A stretch of 64,000 nt of DNA. It comes from Oligoflexia bacterium. Its GTDB lineage: Bacteria > Bdellovibrionota > UBA1018. Under the pieces are notes generated by a model. That model saw only the letters and a list, made by a program, of their open reading frames with translations. It was not told where the DNA came from and made no database searches. The stretch's first letter is position 1. Every line of letters starts with the position of its first letter. The stretch spans positions 1 to 64,000 of the forward strand of contig JARLHE010000060.1 of assembly GCA_031292385.1 (NCBI GenBank). The letters run 5' to 3'. Shown here piece after piece: positions 19,949-30,269 of this stretch. The position numbers and the translations under genes were made by a program.

Positions 19949-21103
19949 TTGAAGGATAATATAAATTATATGACGTTGGCCGGAAATCCTTCCTGTAATC
20001 CGCTTTGTCGCGCCTGTCACTACAAGGACTTGGATTACGCCGAGCAACTTCGGAGAAAGCAACACTGGGCCGAATCGCAGTTGGGGCGTTGGGGAAGCGC
20101 GTTGCGGGAAATCGTGCCGGCACCCGAAAACGAGCGGCTTTCCTACCGCTCGAAGAGCTGGATGCGGAGCGCGGTGATCGACGGGAATGTTTCATTCGGA
20201 ATGTTGCGCAGCGTCCGCGTCGGCGAAAAGTGGGAGAAAGAGCTCATCTCCTGGGATACTTGCCCGCTCCATATCGTGCCGATCCAGAAAATGATCGAGA
20301 AGCTGCGGCAGGCTCTTTCGCGCAACGCGCTTCGCTTCGCGGAGGAATCGCTTGAGGGTATCTGGATCGGGAGTCCTCATCTGGTCATCGTTTCGAAGCA
20401 TCAAAAAAGCGAAGAGATGGAAAAACTCGACTGGCGCGAAATTCTGGAGCCCCCGTTTGACCGGGTTTGGTTTCACTGCAATCCGCAGGTGGGAAAGAAG
20501 ATCTTCGGTCATCATGAAATCAGGCGAATCTTCGGCGAGGAATCCGGGGCGTCCCATCCGATCCGGGCTTTCCGGCAGGTTGCGCAGACGTTATTGGTGC
20601 AGGCGAGGTCTTCGGCGGTGGAAGCTCTTTTGCGAAGCCAACCCTCGTTGGTGGTCGATTTGTATTGCGGAACCGGTGAGCTCTCGCGCCTATTGCCACG
20701 CGAGGTGGGATGGCTGGGGGTCGAGCATTCCCGCGAGGCGATAAAATATGCGAATACTTTACGTCCCAGCGGCGGCGCGGGCGCGCTGCAGCTCGGATTC
20801 GTGGGCGGTGTCGAGCAGAGACTGCGGGATTCGAATGTATTGAGCCGGATCACGGGGTCTTACGCTCTTTATGTGAATCCGCCTCGGCCCGGGCTTGGCC
20901 CTGGAGCGTGCGCCGGTTTGGTCGATCTGATGCACGAAAACGCTCCCGTCGTGATTGCCTATCTTTCCTGTAGCGCTTCCAGTCTCGCTCGGGACCTGGA
21001 AGTCTTGGAGCGAGCAGGGTATGCGGTCGCACAGTTGCAGCCTTTCGATTTTTTCCCGCAAACCGAGCATTTCGAGACGCTGGCCATCTTGCGGCCGAAT
21101 TAG
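19949..21103 (+). CDS. RNA m5U methyltransferase family (TrmA/RlmC/RlmD-like), TTG start or ATG at 19970
   Basis: N-terminal CNPLCRAC and CPL cysteines; VVDLYCGTGELS; NPPRPGL; YLSCSASSLARDL. Confidence 0.85.
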   Translation: MKDNINYMTLAGNPSCNPLCRACHYKDLDYAEQLRRKQHWAESQLGRWGSALREIVPAPENERLSYRSKSWMRSAVIDGNVSFGMLRSVRVGEKWEKELISWDTCPLHIVPIQKMIEKLRQALSRNALRFAEESLEGIWIGSPHLVIVSKHQKSEEMEKLDWREILEPPFDRVWFHCNPQVGKKIFGHHEIRRIFGEESGASHPIRAFRQVAQTLLVQARSSAVEALLRSQPSLVVDLYCGTGELSRLLPREVGWLGVEHSREAIKYANTLRPSGGAGALQLGFVGGVEQRLRDSNVLSRITGSYALYVNPPRPGLGPGACAGLVDLMHENAPVVIAYLSCSASSLARDLEVLERAGYAVAQLQPFDFFPQTEHFETLAILRPN

Positions 21104-21110
21104 GGACTGT

Positions 21111-22526
21111 ATGAATTTTCCTGATTTTCTTTTTTCAGTGGGACTGCTTTTCGCCGTCGAAGCGGCTGCGGTTACGTCCGCCTCGGCGGCGGCGACCCCG
21201 GCTCCGCCCGATCGGGCGGCGAGCGTTTACGTTTCAGAGGATTTCATCAACGAGCAGCTGGCCGTGCATGTGAAGTCGGAATTGCTCCAGAAAATGAGCA
21301 TCCGGCTCGACCCGGAGCAAGGCCAGGTTTTCTTGCGTGGCGTGCTGCACATGCCGACCGAGGAATTGCGCGCGCTCAAGCTCGATCCGAAACTGGTCAA
21401 TTTCGTGTTTCAGGTGGCGGTTCGGATGTCATCAACCAAGGCCGGCCATCTGATTTTGCAGTTTCCTTTGAACGAGACTTATCTGTACCCGCTCAGCTCG
21501 AAAAATCACCTGCGGGACCGGGTGATCATCCCCGTTCAGATGCTGTCGCTCGCGCTTGCTTCGGCGCGCGGGTATTTCGCCGCGCTTTCGGGCGATTTCA
21601 GCGGCTTTGATCGGCGGGAAGAGAGATTGAGGGCATTGATCCGGGAGCAGGACCGCGCTATCGCGGTCGAGAAAAAGCCCGACACTTTGGATGAGCTGAA
21701 GACGCGTCGCGAGGCACTGCGCATCCAGCTGGAGGCGGTGCCCGTCGAGCGCAAGCAGCTCAAAATCCTGGCCAAGCAAGTTGAGTCGGTCATGGGCTTT
21801 ACCGGCGAAAGAGAGCTGGATCTCAATCAAGACCTTGCTGCTTTCAGCAATGCGCTCATTTTCAAGATCAAACTCTCGCAATTGGCGCCTTACCTGAAGG
21901 GCGTCGAGCTGAGCGGCGTGCGCATCGTGCACGACAAGAAAGACGGCCGGGGGGAGAACTATCTCGCCATCGATTTGAACACCGATCTTTCGGGTCCAGT
22001 GCCGGCTTCGGCGGCGGCGCAGGCATCGGGTCGGCCCGGCCTGAAGACGGCGCCTTCGTTGGTCGTGCGGCTCAATCAATCTCTGTTCGAAAGCGAGGCC
22101 GTGCTCAACGCCGAGAAGAAGGGGATGGGCTCGAGCATTCGCGACTTTTCGGTTCGGCTCAAGGATGACGGTTTGCATGTTTCCGGAAAGTGGCACCGGT
22201 TTTTCTTCTCCATCCCTTTTGAAACGGTCGTCGATTTTGTTTCGACCGGAGCCGATGTTTTTGAAGCGCGTTTGCGCAAAATGGATGTGGCCGGAATCGA
22301 CTTCAAATTCTTGACGCAATTCGTGCTCGAAGCGTTGAAATTGCGCTTGGATCAATCGCTCAAGGGGATTTGCACCTTCGATTATGCGGGACAGGACGGA
22401 GCGGGCACCCGCAGCCTGCGGGTCACGGTCGATCCTAAGGCCTTAGTTCCTGCCTTTCCGTCGCTGCATCTCGTGGGCGTGGATGTCCGGGAGCGCGAGT
22501 TTTTGTTGAAAGTGGGTACGCCGTAA
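21111..22526 (+). CDS. Exported hypothetical protein
   Basis: Long ORF, signal-like N-term from ATG 21111. Confidence 0.6.
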   Translation: MNFPDFLFSVGLLFAVEAAAVTSASAAATPAPPDRAASVYVSEDFINEQLAVHVKSELLQKMSIRLDPEQGQVFLRGVLHMPTEELRALKLDPKLVNFVFQVAVRMSSTKAGHLILQFPLNETYLYPLSSKNHLRDRVIIPVQMLSLALASARGYFAALSGDFSGFDRREERLRALIREQDRAIAVEKKPDTLDELKTRREALRIQLEAVPVERKQLKILAKQVESVMGFTGERELDLNQDLAAFSNALIFKIKLSQLAPYLKGVELSGVRIVHDKKDGRGENYLAIDLNTDLSGPVPASAAAQASGRPGLKTAPSLVVRLNQSLFESEAVLNAEKKGMGSSIRDFSVRLKDDGLHVSGKWHRFFFSIPFETVVDFVSTGADVFEARLRKMDVAGIDFKFLTQFVLEALKLRLDQSLKGICTFDYAGQDGAGTRSLRVTVDPKALVPAFPSLHLVGVDVREREFLLKVGTP

Positions 22527-22636
22527 ATTGACGTGTCGTTTTTTTGACGTCAACCGAACGCTTCGCGGGCATCAACTTCTTCAGTTTTGCCGCATCATTC
22601 CGAAAAGATATGCGGGGGATTGCCCCGGGAGATTGA

Positions 22637-23077
22637 ATGGATTCGAAGAAAGACGAGCTACTGAGAGTCGAAGACTTTGACTCCATCCGAATCGGCGTCG
22701 CCATTCAAAACCAGACGTCGCAAACCGGCGTGGGCGACCGCTTCCGCACCTACGGCAACGTGAAGATCGAGGAGCCGTGGAGCGGCAGCATTCGTTTGGT
22801 GACTTTCGCCCCTGGTGTTCTTGTCTTCGATACCCCGGAAAAGACCGCCTCAGAAGGGCATATTCTCGAATGCGTCGTCGAGGTGCTTGGCGTGAGCTCG
22901 CCCTTTTCGTTCGAGGTCACGGGAAAAGTCACGGAGACGGAACGGCTCGACGATCAGCGCACGAAGCTCACGTTGACTCTCACCGATTACGATCGGGCGT
23001 CGCTTGCCAGGCTTCAGGAGGTCTATAGCCGGCGGCAAACCGAGATCGACGAGTTTCTCAAGAGGGTGCGGGGTTAG
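22637..23077 (+). CDS. PilZ-like domain protein
   Basis: Small beta-rich protein directly upstream of RR-TPR gene; resemblance only. Confidence 0.4.
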   Translation: MDSKKDELLRVEDFDSIRIGVAIQNQTSQTGVGDRFRTYGNVKIEEPWSGSIRLVTFAPGVLVFDTPEKTASEGHILECVVEVLGVSSPFSFEVTGKVTETERLDDQRTKLTLTLTDYDRASLARLQEVYSRRQTEIDEFLKRVRG

Positions 23078-23080
23078 ACC

Positions 23081-24412
23081 ATGACGAAATCCTCCGTCGA
23101 AACACCCGGCGAAAAGAGCCAAAGGCTGTTCAAAGAATTCATCAAGAGCAAAAAGATCATGATCGTCGACGCGCAATCGTTTTCGCGCGCCACCCTCGCG
23201 CATACCCTGGTGAGCTTGGGCGCTTCGATGAGCCAGATCACGTTGCATTCGAAATTCGAAGCCGCGCAGGCGGCGATGGCGACGTCCGTTCCGGATATCC
23301 TTCTGAGCGAATTCGATCTCGAAAAAGGCACCTGCGGCCTCGATCTTCTGGTCAGTCAGCGCAGAAGCAACAAGTACTCAAAAGATTCGTTGTTCATTCT
23401 GATCACCGGGAACACTTCGCAGGCCGCCGTCGCGCGCGCTGCCGAAGAGGATGTCGACGGGTATATTCTCAAGCCCTATACCGTGGACGGCCTCCGAATG
23501 GCGCTGATGAAATACGCCATCGAAAAAGCCTATCCCAGCCCATACACGATCAAGATCGACGAAGGGAAAAAGAAAATCGATACGCAGGAATGGGACGAGG
23601 CGATCCAGATTTTCCAGGGCGCGGCCGATCTGGATCCCAAACCGTCGCTCGCGTATTTTTATCAGGGCGCGGTCGAGGAGCGCAAGGAGGTCCTCGAAAA
23701 CGCCGAGATCGATTACCGCAAAGGACTTGAGTACAACCGAATCCACTATAAGTGCCTGGTGGGGCTGTTCGACCTCTTTACCGCGCAAAACCGAACCAAA
23801 GAGGCTTACGATATCGTGCGCCAGATTTCCCGGTATTTTCCGGCTAACCCGGACCGGCTCGCCACGGTTTTGAGGCTCGCCGTAATCAACGAAGCCTATG
23901 ACGATATCGAGAATTACTACCAGCTCTTCAAAAAGCTCGATCGCCGGGACGAAAAGCTCGTTCGTTACGTGTGCGCGGCGCTGGTTGTTTGCGGAAAGCA
24001 TTATCTGCGGAAGCGCGTGGTTTCGCGGGCCATCGAGCTCTTTGACAAGGCCAAGATCACCGGAATGCGGAATCCGCGCCTTTTGAAGGAGATCATCCTG
24101 AGCTTGCTGAGCTACGATCAGGCCGATAAAGCCGGTTTGTTTTTAGCGGATTATCCGCCGGAATATCAGGGGACGCCGGAGTTCGCCGCTTTACGCTACG
24201 CGATTCAGGAAAAAAACATCCCGATTGGCGAGTCCCTGAGTCAAGGGCGGGCTCTGATTTCCCGGGGCGTCAGCGAGTATGTTTTATACGCGATTCTGAT
24301 CAAACGCACGCTGCAGGCGGGCTTCATCGATCACGCGGACGCGCTTTTGGCGAAGGCACTTCAGCAGTGGCCCGAAAAGGCGGAAGAGCTGCGTAAAATC
24401 ACCGCCGAATGA
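23081..24412 (+). CDS. Response-regulator receiver domain fused to TPR-like repeats
   Basis: IMIVDAQSFSRATLAHTL..DILLSEFDL..LITGNTSQAAVARAAEEDVDGYILKPY; downstream TPR-like helices. Confidence 0.75.
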   Translation: MTKSSVETPGEKSQRLFKEFIKSKKIMIVDAQSFSRATLAHTLVSLGASMSQITLHSKFEAAQAAMATSVPDILLSEFDLEKGTCGLDLLVSQRRSNKYSKDSLFILITGNTSQAAVARAAEEDVDGYILKPYTVDGLRMALMKYAIEKAYPSPYTIKIDEGKKKIDTQEWDEAIQIFQGAADLDPKPSLAYFYQGAVEERKEVLENAEIDYRKGLEYNRIHYKCLVGLFDLFTAQNRTKEAYDIVRQISRYFPANPDRLATVLRLAVINEAYDDIENYYQLFKKLDRRDEKLVRYVCAALVVCGKHYLRKRVVSRAIELFDKAKITGMRNPRLLKEIILSLLSYDQADKAGLFLADYPPEYQGTPEFAALRYAIQEKNIPIGESLSQGRALISRGVSEYVLYAILIKRTLQAGFIDHADALLAKALQQWPEKAEELRKITAE

Positions 24413-24455
24413 TAGCCTTCGGTTTCGGCACATCGTTCGCAGTGCTGGTCGCGCC

Positions 24456-27400
24456 ATGTGGATCGTCCGGCTTGCCCTTCGAAATCCCTATTCAGTAGCG
24501 GTGATGTCGCTTGTGCTCCTGATCATGGGGGCCTTGTCCATCTCCTCGATGTTGGTCGACATTTTTCCGGTCATCGACATTCCGGTGGTGGGCGTGATCT
24601 GGTACTACCCGGGGCTGACCGCCGAGCAGATGGAGGCCGATGTCGTCACCATCAACGAACGCGCCTTTTCCACGAGCGTCCAAGGGGTGGAGCGGATCGA
24701 GTCCCAGTCGATTCCGGGAATCGGAAATTTGCGGGTCTATTTCCAGCCCGGCACCGATATCGGATACGCCGTTTCCGAAATCACCGCGGTCTGTCAGACG
24801 ATCCTGCGTATCCTGCCGCCCGGTATCACGCCGCCGGTCATATTGCCTTTCAACGCCGCCAACGTTCCGGTCGCGCAAATGACCATTACGAGCGAGACGC
24901 TGTCGGAGCAGACGCTCTTCGATTACGCGCTGAATTTCATCCGCGTCCGGCTTTTCACCATCCCGGGGCTGGCGACCCCCGCCCCTTACGGCGGCGCCAC
25001 GCGCGAGATCAACGTCGATATCGACCCGAAAATGGCGGCGGCAAAGGGCGTTTCGCCGCAGGATGTCTCCAATGCCTTGCAAGCCTCGAATATCATCGAG
25101 CCCGCGGGCGTCGCGCGGATCGGAAAAATTGAATACAACGTGTTAACGAATTCAACGCCGCTGAAGGTCGAGGAGTTCGGGCGCTTTCCGATCAAGATCA
25201 TCAATGGACGGGAAGTTTTGCTCCGCGACGTGGCCAAGATCGAAGATAGCCATGCGGACCAGGTGAACGCGGTCCGGATCAACGGAAAGCGGGCGATCTA
25301 CCTGAATATCCTGAAAAAGGCGGATGCTTCTACCTTGGATGTCGTCAACCGGGCCAGGGGGCTTTTGCCCGATATCCAGCGAGAAGCGCCAAAAGGGATG
25401 AATCTCAAGATCGACTTCGACCAATCGGTCTTTGTCCGCGGTAGCGTCAAAAGCGTCTTTACGGAAGCGGTGATCGCCGCCGTCCTGGTTTCGCTGATGA
25501 TTCTGGTTTTCCTCGGCAGTTGGCGCAGCGTCGTGATTGTCTGCTCCTCGATTCCGCTCTCGATTTTCGCCTGCCTGATCGGGCTGAAGCTCACCGGCAA
25601 TTCGATCAACATCATGACGCTCGGCGGACTTGCGCTTTCGATCGGGATGCTGGTCGACGACGCCACCGTCGAAATCGAAAACATCAATCGCAATCGGGCA
25701 CATTCCGAAAACATCACCGCCGCGATTCTCCGTGGCGCTCATCAGATCGCGCTCCCGGCCATTGTCACGACCTTGGCCATCTGTATCGTCTTTTTTCCGA
25801 TCGTCCTTTTGACCGGTCCGGCCAAGTTTCTCTTCACTCCCTTATCCGAGGCCGTGGTTTTTTCGATGATCGCCTCCTATGTCTTGTCGCGGACGCTGGT
25901 GCCGGTCCTTGCGAGCGTGCTGCTTCGATACACTCCGACGGAGGGTTCACGGGAAGCGCTCGAGCCCGCGAAAGGCCCGCTTGGCCGCTTCGGGCAGCGC
26001 TTCAACCAGGGACGGGAGAGATTCCTCGAGATTCTCAAAGAGCGTTATGGAACTCTTCTGTCCGTCCTGCTTCGACATCCGCTGCTGACGCTTTCGACCT
26101 TTTGCGCTCTGTTCGCCGTTTCGATGGGTTTACCGCTTTTCGTGATCGGAACCGATTTCTTTCCAGCAGCCGACGTCGGCATTTTAAAGCTTCATTTTCG
26201 CGCGCCCACCGGCAGCCGTCTCGAGGAGACCGAAAGAATCATCACGATGGCCGAGGAGCGGATCCGCAAGCTCATTCCTCCATCCGAGCTTGAAACCATC
26301 AATGCGAACATCGGTGTTCCCACCAGCTACAACCTGGCGTTCGTGCCCACCGATAATTCGGCGTCGATGGATGTCGAAGTCCTGATCGCTCTGAAAGAGG
26401 GACACAAGCCGTCCGAAGTCTATCGCGAGAAAATCCGAAGGGATTTCCCCGAGCGGTTTCCCGGGTCGGTCATTTACTTTCAATCGGGCGACATGGTGAG
26501 CCAGGTCCTGAATTTCGGTCTGGCCGCGCCCATCGACATTCAACTGGAGTCCCGGAACATGGGCTTGGCTTATGAATTCGGAAAAAAATTGCGCGACAAG
26601 ATCAGAACGATTCCCGGCGCGGCCGATGTCGTGATCCGGCAGGTGTTGGATTACCCCAGCCTCAAAATCAACATCGATCGTGAGCGCGCGGCCCATGTCG
26701 GGTTGACCGAGCGCGACGCGGCCAGCAGTCTTCTGTTCGCCCTTACCGGAAGCTCGATCGTCGCGCCGTCGTATTACATCAATCCGGAGAACAACGTGAA
26801 CTACGTCGTGATGGTCAAGGTTCCAATCAAAGAGGTGTCTTCGGTCCCGGAACTGATGAATATCCCGCTGACGTCGCCTGGCCAGAGCCAAATCCTCCAG
26901 CAGGCGGGCATCGCGGCGACCGATCTTTATCCGAGCTCGCCGGTACAAAACGCCGGCAATCTCTCGGTGTTGGAACCCGCGGTAACCACCAGCCAGATCA
27001 ACCATGTGAACGTTCAGAAGGTCATCGACGTCCTGGCTAACGTGGAGGGGCGCGACCTGGGAGGAGTGGTTTCCGATATCAAGGCAGCGATTCGTTCGTT
27101 GGGTCAGTTGCCGGAAGGAGTGAAGCTTGATTTCCGGGGGCAGAACGAGGTGATGCAGGAGTCCTTTACGAAGCTCGGACTGGGAATGATTCTGGCCACG
27201 GTTTTGGTCTATCTGCTGATGGTCACGTTGTTCCAATCCTGGCTCGAGCCCGTGATCATCATGGCCGCGATACCGGGAGCCTTGATCGGAATCGTTTGGG
27301 TTCTGGCGCTCACGGGCACCTCCCTCAATGTCGAGTCCCTCATGGGAGCGATCATGGCGATTGGCATTTCGGTTTCGAATTCGAATTTGCTCGTCAATTT

Positions 27401-27779
27401 CGCGAATGATTTTCGCGTCGAAGAACGGGCCGATTCGGCCGTGGCCGCGCTCGAGGCCGGAAAAGTCCGTTTGCGCCCCGTACTGATGACGGCCTTGGCG
27501 ATGGTTTTGGGCATGATCCCGATGGCTTTGGGCCTGAGCGAAGCTGGAGAGCAGAACACCCCGCTGGGCCGCGCGGTGATCGGCGGCTTGGGCTTCTCGA
27601 CTTTCGCTACGCTCTTCGTGGTGCCCGTCGCTTACGCCGTGATGAGAAAGGGCATGCCGACGAAGCATGAGGTTCGTAAGCGCTATCTTCAGGAAGAGCA
27701 GCCCTTCGATCAAGAGCTTCAACGCGAACTGGAACATGATCTGAAAGACCGAGGAACTCATGACGCGACAAAAGAATAG
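24456..27779 (+). CDS. RND efflux transporter, inner-membrane permease (AcrB/CusA-like)
   Basis: RND motifs; GMLVDDATVEIENI; duplicated large periplasmic loops. Confidence 0.9.
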   Translation: MWIVRLALRNPYSVAVMSLVLLIMGALSISSMLVDIFPVIDIPVVGVIWYYPGLTAEQMEADVVTINERAFSTSVQGVERIESQSIPGIGNLRVYFQPGTDIGYAVSEITAVCQTILRILPPGITPPVILPFNAANVPVAQMTITSETLSEQTLFDYALNFIRVRLFTIPGLATPAPYGGATREINVDIDPKMAAAKGVSPQDVSNALQASNIIEPAGVARIGKIEYNVLTNSTPLKVEEFGRFPIKIINGREVLLRDVAKIEDSHADQVNAVRINGKRAIYLNILKKADASTLDVVNRARGLLPDIQREAPKGMNLKIDFDQSVFVRGSVKSVFTEAVIAAVLVSLMILVFLGSWRSVVIVCSSIPLSIFACLIGLKLTGNSINIMTLGGLALSIGMLVDDATVEIENINRNRAHSENITAAILRGAHQIALPAIVTTLAICIVFFPIVLLTGPAKFLFTPLSEAVVFSMIASYVLSRTLVPVLASVLLRYTPTEGSREALEPAKGPLGRFGQRFNQGRERFLEILKERYGTLLSVLLRHPLLTLSTFCALFAVSMGLPLFVIGTDFFPAADVGILKLHFRAPTGSRLEETERIITMAEERIRKLIPPSELETINANIGVPTSYNLAFVPTDNSASMDVEVLIALKEGHKPSEVYREKIRRDFPERFPGSVIYFQSGDMVSQVLNFGLAAPIDIQLESRNMGLAYEFGKKLRDKIRTIPGAADVVIRQVLDYPSLKINIDRERAAHVGLTERDAASSLLFALTGSSIVAPSYYINPENNVNYVVMVKVPIKEVSSVPELMNIPLTSPGQSQILQQAGIAATDLYPSSPVQNAGNLSVLEPAVTTSQINHVNVQKVIDVLANVEGRDLGGVVSDIKAAIRSLGQLPEGVKLDFRGQNEVMQESFTKLGLGMILATVLVYLLMVTLFQSWLEPVIIMAAIPGALIGIVWVLALTGTSLNVESLMGAIMAIGISVSNSNLLVNFANDFRVEERADSAVAALEAGKVRLRPVLMTALAMVLGMIPMALGLSEAGEQNTPLGRAVIGGLGFSTFATLFVVPVAYAVMRKGMPTKHEVRKRYLQEEQPFDQELQRELEHDLKDRGTHDATKE

Positions 27780-28923
27780 GAGATGGATCGCGCTTTCGCC
27801 GCGGAGCAAGGCGTTTCTGCTGGTTTTTGTTTTCGGCGTGGCAATGACCCTTTTGGCGCTTCTCCGGGGATCGCGGATCAGCGCCCGGCGTGAGGCCTTG
27901 ACTCGAAGGGAAAACGCCGGGTTAGTCGTCGGCACCGCGGCTGTCGATCAGTCCGAGGAGAATCGCTGGATTCTCTTAAACGGCGAGACGCGGCCTTATT
28001 ATTCCGTGACCTTGTTTGCCCGGGTCAGCGGTTATCTCGATCGCCTGTATTCCGATATCGGAGACACGGTTCGCGCCGGCCAGCTCTTGGCTCATGTGGA
28101 ATCGCCCGAAGCCGAGCAGGCCTATAATTCGGCGAGAGCCGACGCGATCAATAAGCGCCGCATCGCCGAGCGAACGCGGATCTTGCGCGCGCGAAAGCTC
28201 ATCAGCCAGCAGCAGGCGGATCAAGCGGCGGCCGATGCCGATATCGCGGCGGCCAATCTGCGGACGGAAGGCGTTCTTCGGGGTTACCAAGACATCGCCG
28301 CGCCGTTCGACGGAGTGATTTCCAACCGGTTCGTGGACCCGGGCGCATTGCTTCAAAACGCGAGCAGTTCCCAGGCCTCGTCGCAGCCGCTTTTCACTCT
28401 GACCAAAGCCGATCCGCTGCGGGTATTTGTTTATGTCGACCAGAAGGACGCGCCTTACGTCCATCCCAACGATCCGGTGGACATCATGGTTCCAAACCAT
28501 CCTCTTCAAACGCATCATGCGAAAGTGGACATGGTCGCAGCCGAGCTCGATCCGAAAACCCGAACGCTGCTGGCGGAAATCATTCTCGCGAATCCGAAAG
28601 GCGAAGTCGTTGCCGGAAGTTTCGTATCCGTCAAGATGAAGGTGCAAATGCCGCCGCTGCTCAAGTTGCCCTCCGAAGCGCTGGTGATGCGCGGCGGGAA
28701 GACCCTCGTGGCGGTCGTTCAGCCCGACGGAAAGCTGCATTACGCGCCGATCGATCTGGCGGAGAACGATGGCGAGCATATCCTGATCCGCTCGGGCGTG
28801 AGCAAGGGCGACAACGTCGCCATCAATATCGGCAACACTCTCCTGGATGGCCAGATAGTTCGGGAGACGCAGGCGGCGGGGCAGGTGCCCTCGGGTGTAC
28901 CGTCTTTGGGAGGGCACCGGTGA
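27760..28923 (+). CDS. RND periplasmic adaptor (HlyD/AcrA family)
   Basis: TLFARVSGYLDRLYSDIGDTVRAGQLLAHVESPE; IAAPFDGVISNRFVDPG; operon context. Confidence 0.9.
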   Translation: MTRQKNRRWIALSPRSKAFLLVFVFGVAMTLLALLRGSRISARREALTRRENAGLVVGTAAVDQSEENRWILLNGETRPYYSVTLFARVSGYLDRLYSDIGDTVRAGQLLAHVESPEAEQAYNSARADAINKRRIAERTRILRARKLISQQQADQAAADADIAAANLRTEGVLRGYQDIAAPFDGVISNRFVDPGALLQNASSSQASSQPLFTLTKADPLRVFVYVDQKDAPYVHPNDPVDIMVPNHPLQTHHAKVDMVAAELDPKTRTLLAEIILANPKGEVVAGSFVSVKMKVQMPPLLKLPSEALVMRGGKTLVAVVQPDGKLHYAPIDLAENDGEHILIRSGVSKGDNVAINIGNTLLDGQIVRETQAAGQVPSGVPSLGGHR

Positions 28924-30269
28924 GAGCCGCTCTCGTCGCCGTTTTTTTACTGTTGCCGTGGCCGGTTTTCGGCGAAACGCTGACGCTTGAGCAGTGCGTT
29001 CGCATTGCCGTCGATCAGGCCACGGCGGTTCTACAGGCCGAGAATCGGTACAAGCTCACTGCGACCGAGGTTTTGCGCAGTTATGGTTCATTTCTCCCGA
29101 ATTTGAACGTAGGCGCCTCTTATGGCTATCAGAGCGGAAACACGCTTTATACCATTGAAGGGCTCTCGGTGGTGAATGCGCGCGGCCAGAACGCGACGCT
29201 GACGGTTTCAAGCGCGTTGAACCTATTCAACGGATTTGCCGATTATTCGGGGCTCAAGGCGAGCTTGGCCGAGCAAAGCGCCCGGGAATATTCCCTGGAA
29301 TGGGCCAAGGAGCAGGTTGCTCTCGATATCACGCAGACCTTTTTGCAAGTCGTCCTCGATGAGCAGCTTCTCGATATCGCCCGGAAAAATCTGGAAGCCT
29401 CGCAAGCCCGGTTGAAGTTATTGCAGGGCGAGACGCGGGTCGGGACGAGCTCGATTGCCGACCTCTATCGACAGGAAGCCCAAACGAGCGCGGATACGTT
29501 CGCGGTTTCGAGCAGCGAAGCCCGCTTCAAAGTCGATCGCGTCCTTTTGGTTCGAAAGCTGCGTATCGACGCGGAAAAGAGTTATGAGATCAAGACGCCG
29601 CTTCTGGAGGCCGCTGAATCGGATTTGTTCACGCGCCCGGTTCATGAGTTGGCCGCCGGGGCGCTCAATACCCGCAGCGACGTTCAATCGAGCGAGCGCC
29701 AGGTCGAATCGTCGGATTGGACAGTGACTCAGAAGCGGAGCGGCTATTTGCCGACTCTCGATCTGGAATTCTCAAGAACCGCCGCGGGCTCTTATCTTTC
29801 CCGCGATACGGCTAATGGCGTGAATTACCTGACCACGACTCAGCCGGCGCTCATCCCGCAGCTCGGCAATCAGGTGGAATATACGGTGGGGCTCTTTCTC
29901 AGCTGGAATCTTTTCGATCGGTTCACGACCCGGCTGGCTGTCGAGCAGGCCCGTACCGATCTGGAGAATGCCCGGATCGCGCGCGATGATTCCCGCTTTC
30001 AGCTCGAAGCGGATATTCGCGCCGCACGGGTAAGGTACGAAGCCGCGCTCGAGCAGCTTCGCTCCGCCCGTGAGGGGCTCGCGTCCGCCGTGAAGTCTTA
30101 CGAGGCGGCCGAGGGCATGTACGAGGTGGGTTCGGCCTCGATCGTCGATGTGCTCACCGCGCAAGCCGCCTTGGTACAGGCGCGCTCCAATCTGGCGCAA
30201 GCGTCGATCAATCTCAAGCTTCAGGAAAAAACGGTCTATTTTTCGGTGGGCAGGCTGCAGAACGGGTAG
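28920..30269 (+). CDS. TolC-family outer-membrane efflux protein
   Basis: Signal peptide; TolC-like coiled-coil repeats; 4-bp overlap with adaptor. Confidence 0.9.
   Translation: MRAALVAVFLLLPWPVFGETLTLEQCVRIAVDQATAVLQAENRYKLTATEVLRSYGSFLPNLNVGASYGYQSGNTLYTIEGLSVVNARGQNATLTVSSALNLFNGFADYSGLKASLAEQSAREYSLEWAKEQVALDITQTFLQVVLDEQLLDIARKNLEASQARLKLLQGETRVGTSSIADLYRQEAQTSADTFAVSSSEARFKVDRVLLVRKLRIDAEKSYEIKTPLLEAAESDLFTRPVHELAAGALNTRSDVQSSERQVESSDWTVTQKRSGYLPTLDLEFSRTAAGSYLSRDTANGVNYLTTTQPALIPQLGNQVEYTVGLFLSWNLFDRFTTRLAVEQARTDLENARIARDDSRFQLEADIRAARVRYEAALEQLRSAREGLASAVKSYEAAEGMYEVGSASIVDVLTAQAALVQARSNLAQASINLKLQEKTVYFSVGRLQNG

Noticed and set aside
22527-22560. TTGACGT...ACGTCAA short inverted repeat as an operator
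   Set aside because: Only 7-bp arms around a T-tract; easily chance.
26184-27935. 583-aa minus-strand ORF within the RND permease
   Set aside because: Antisense shadow of a well-supported permease; low-complexity His/Arg/Asp composition.
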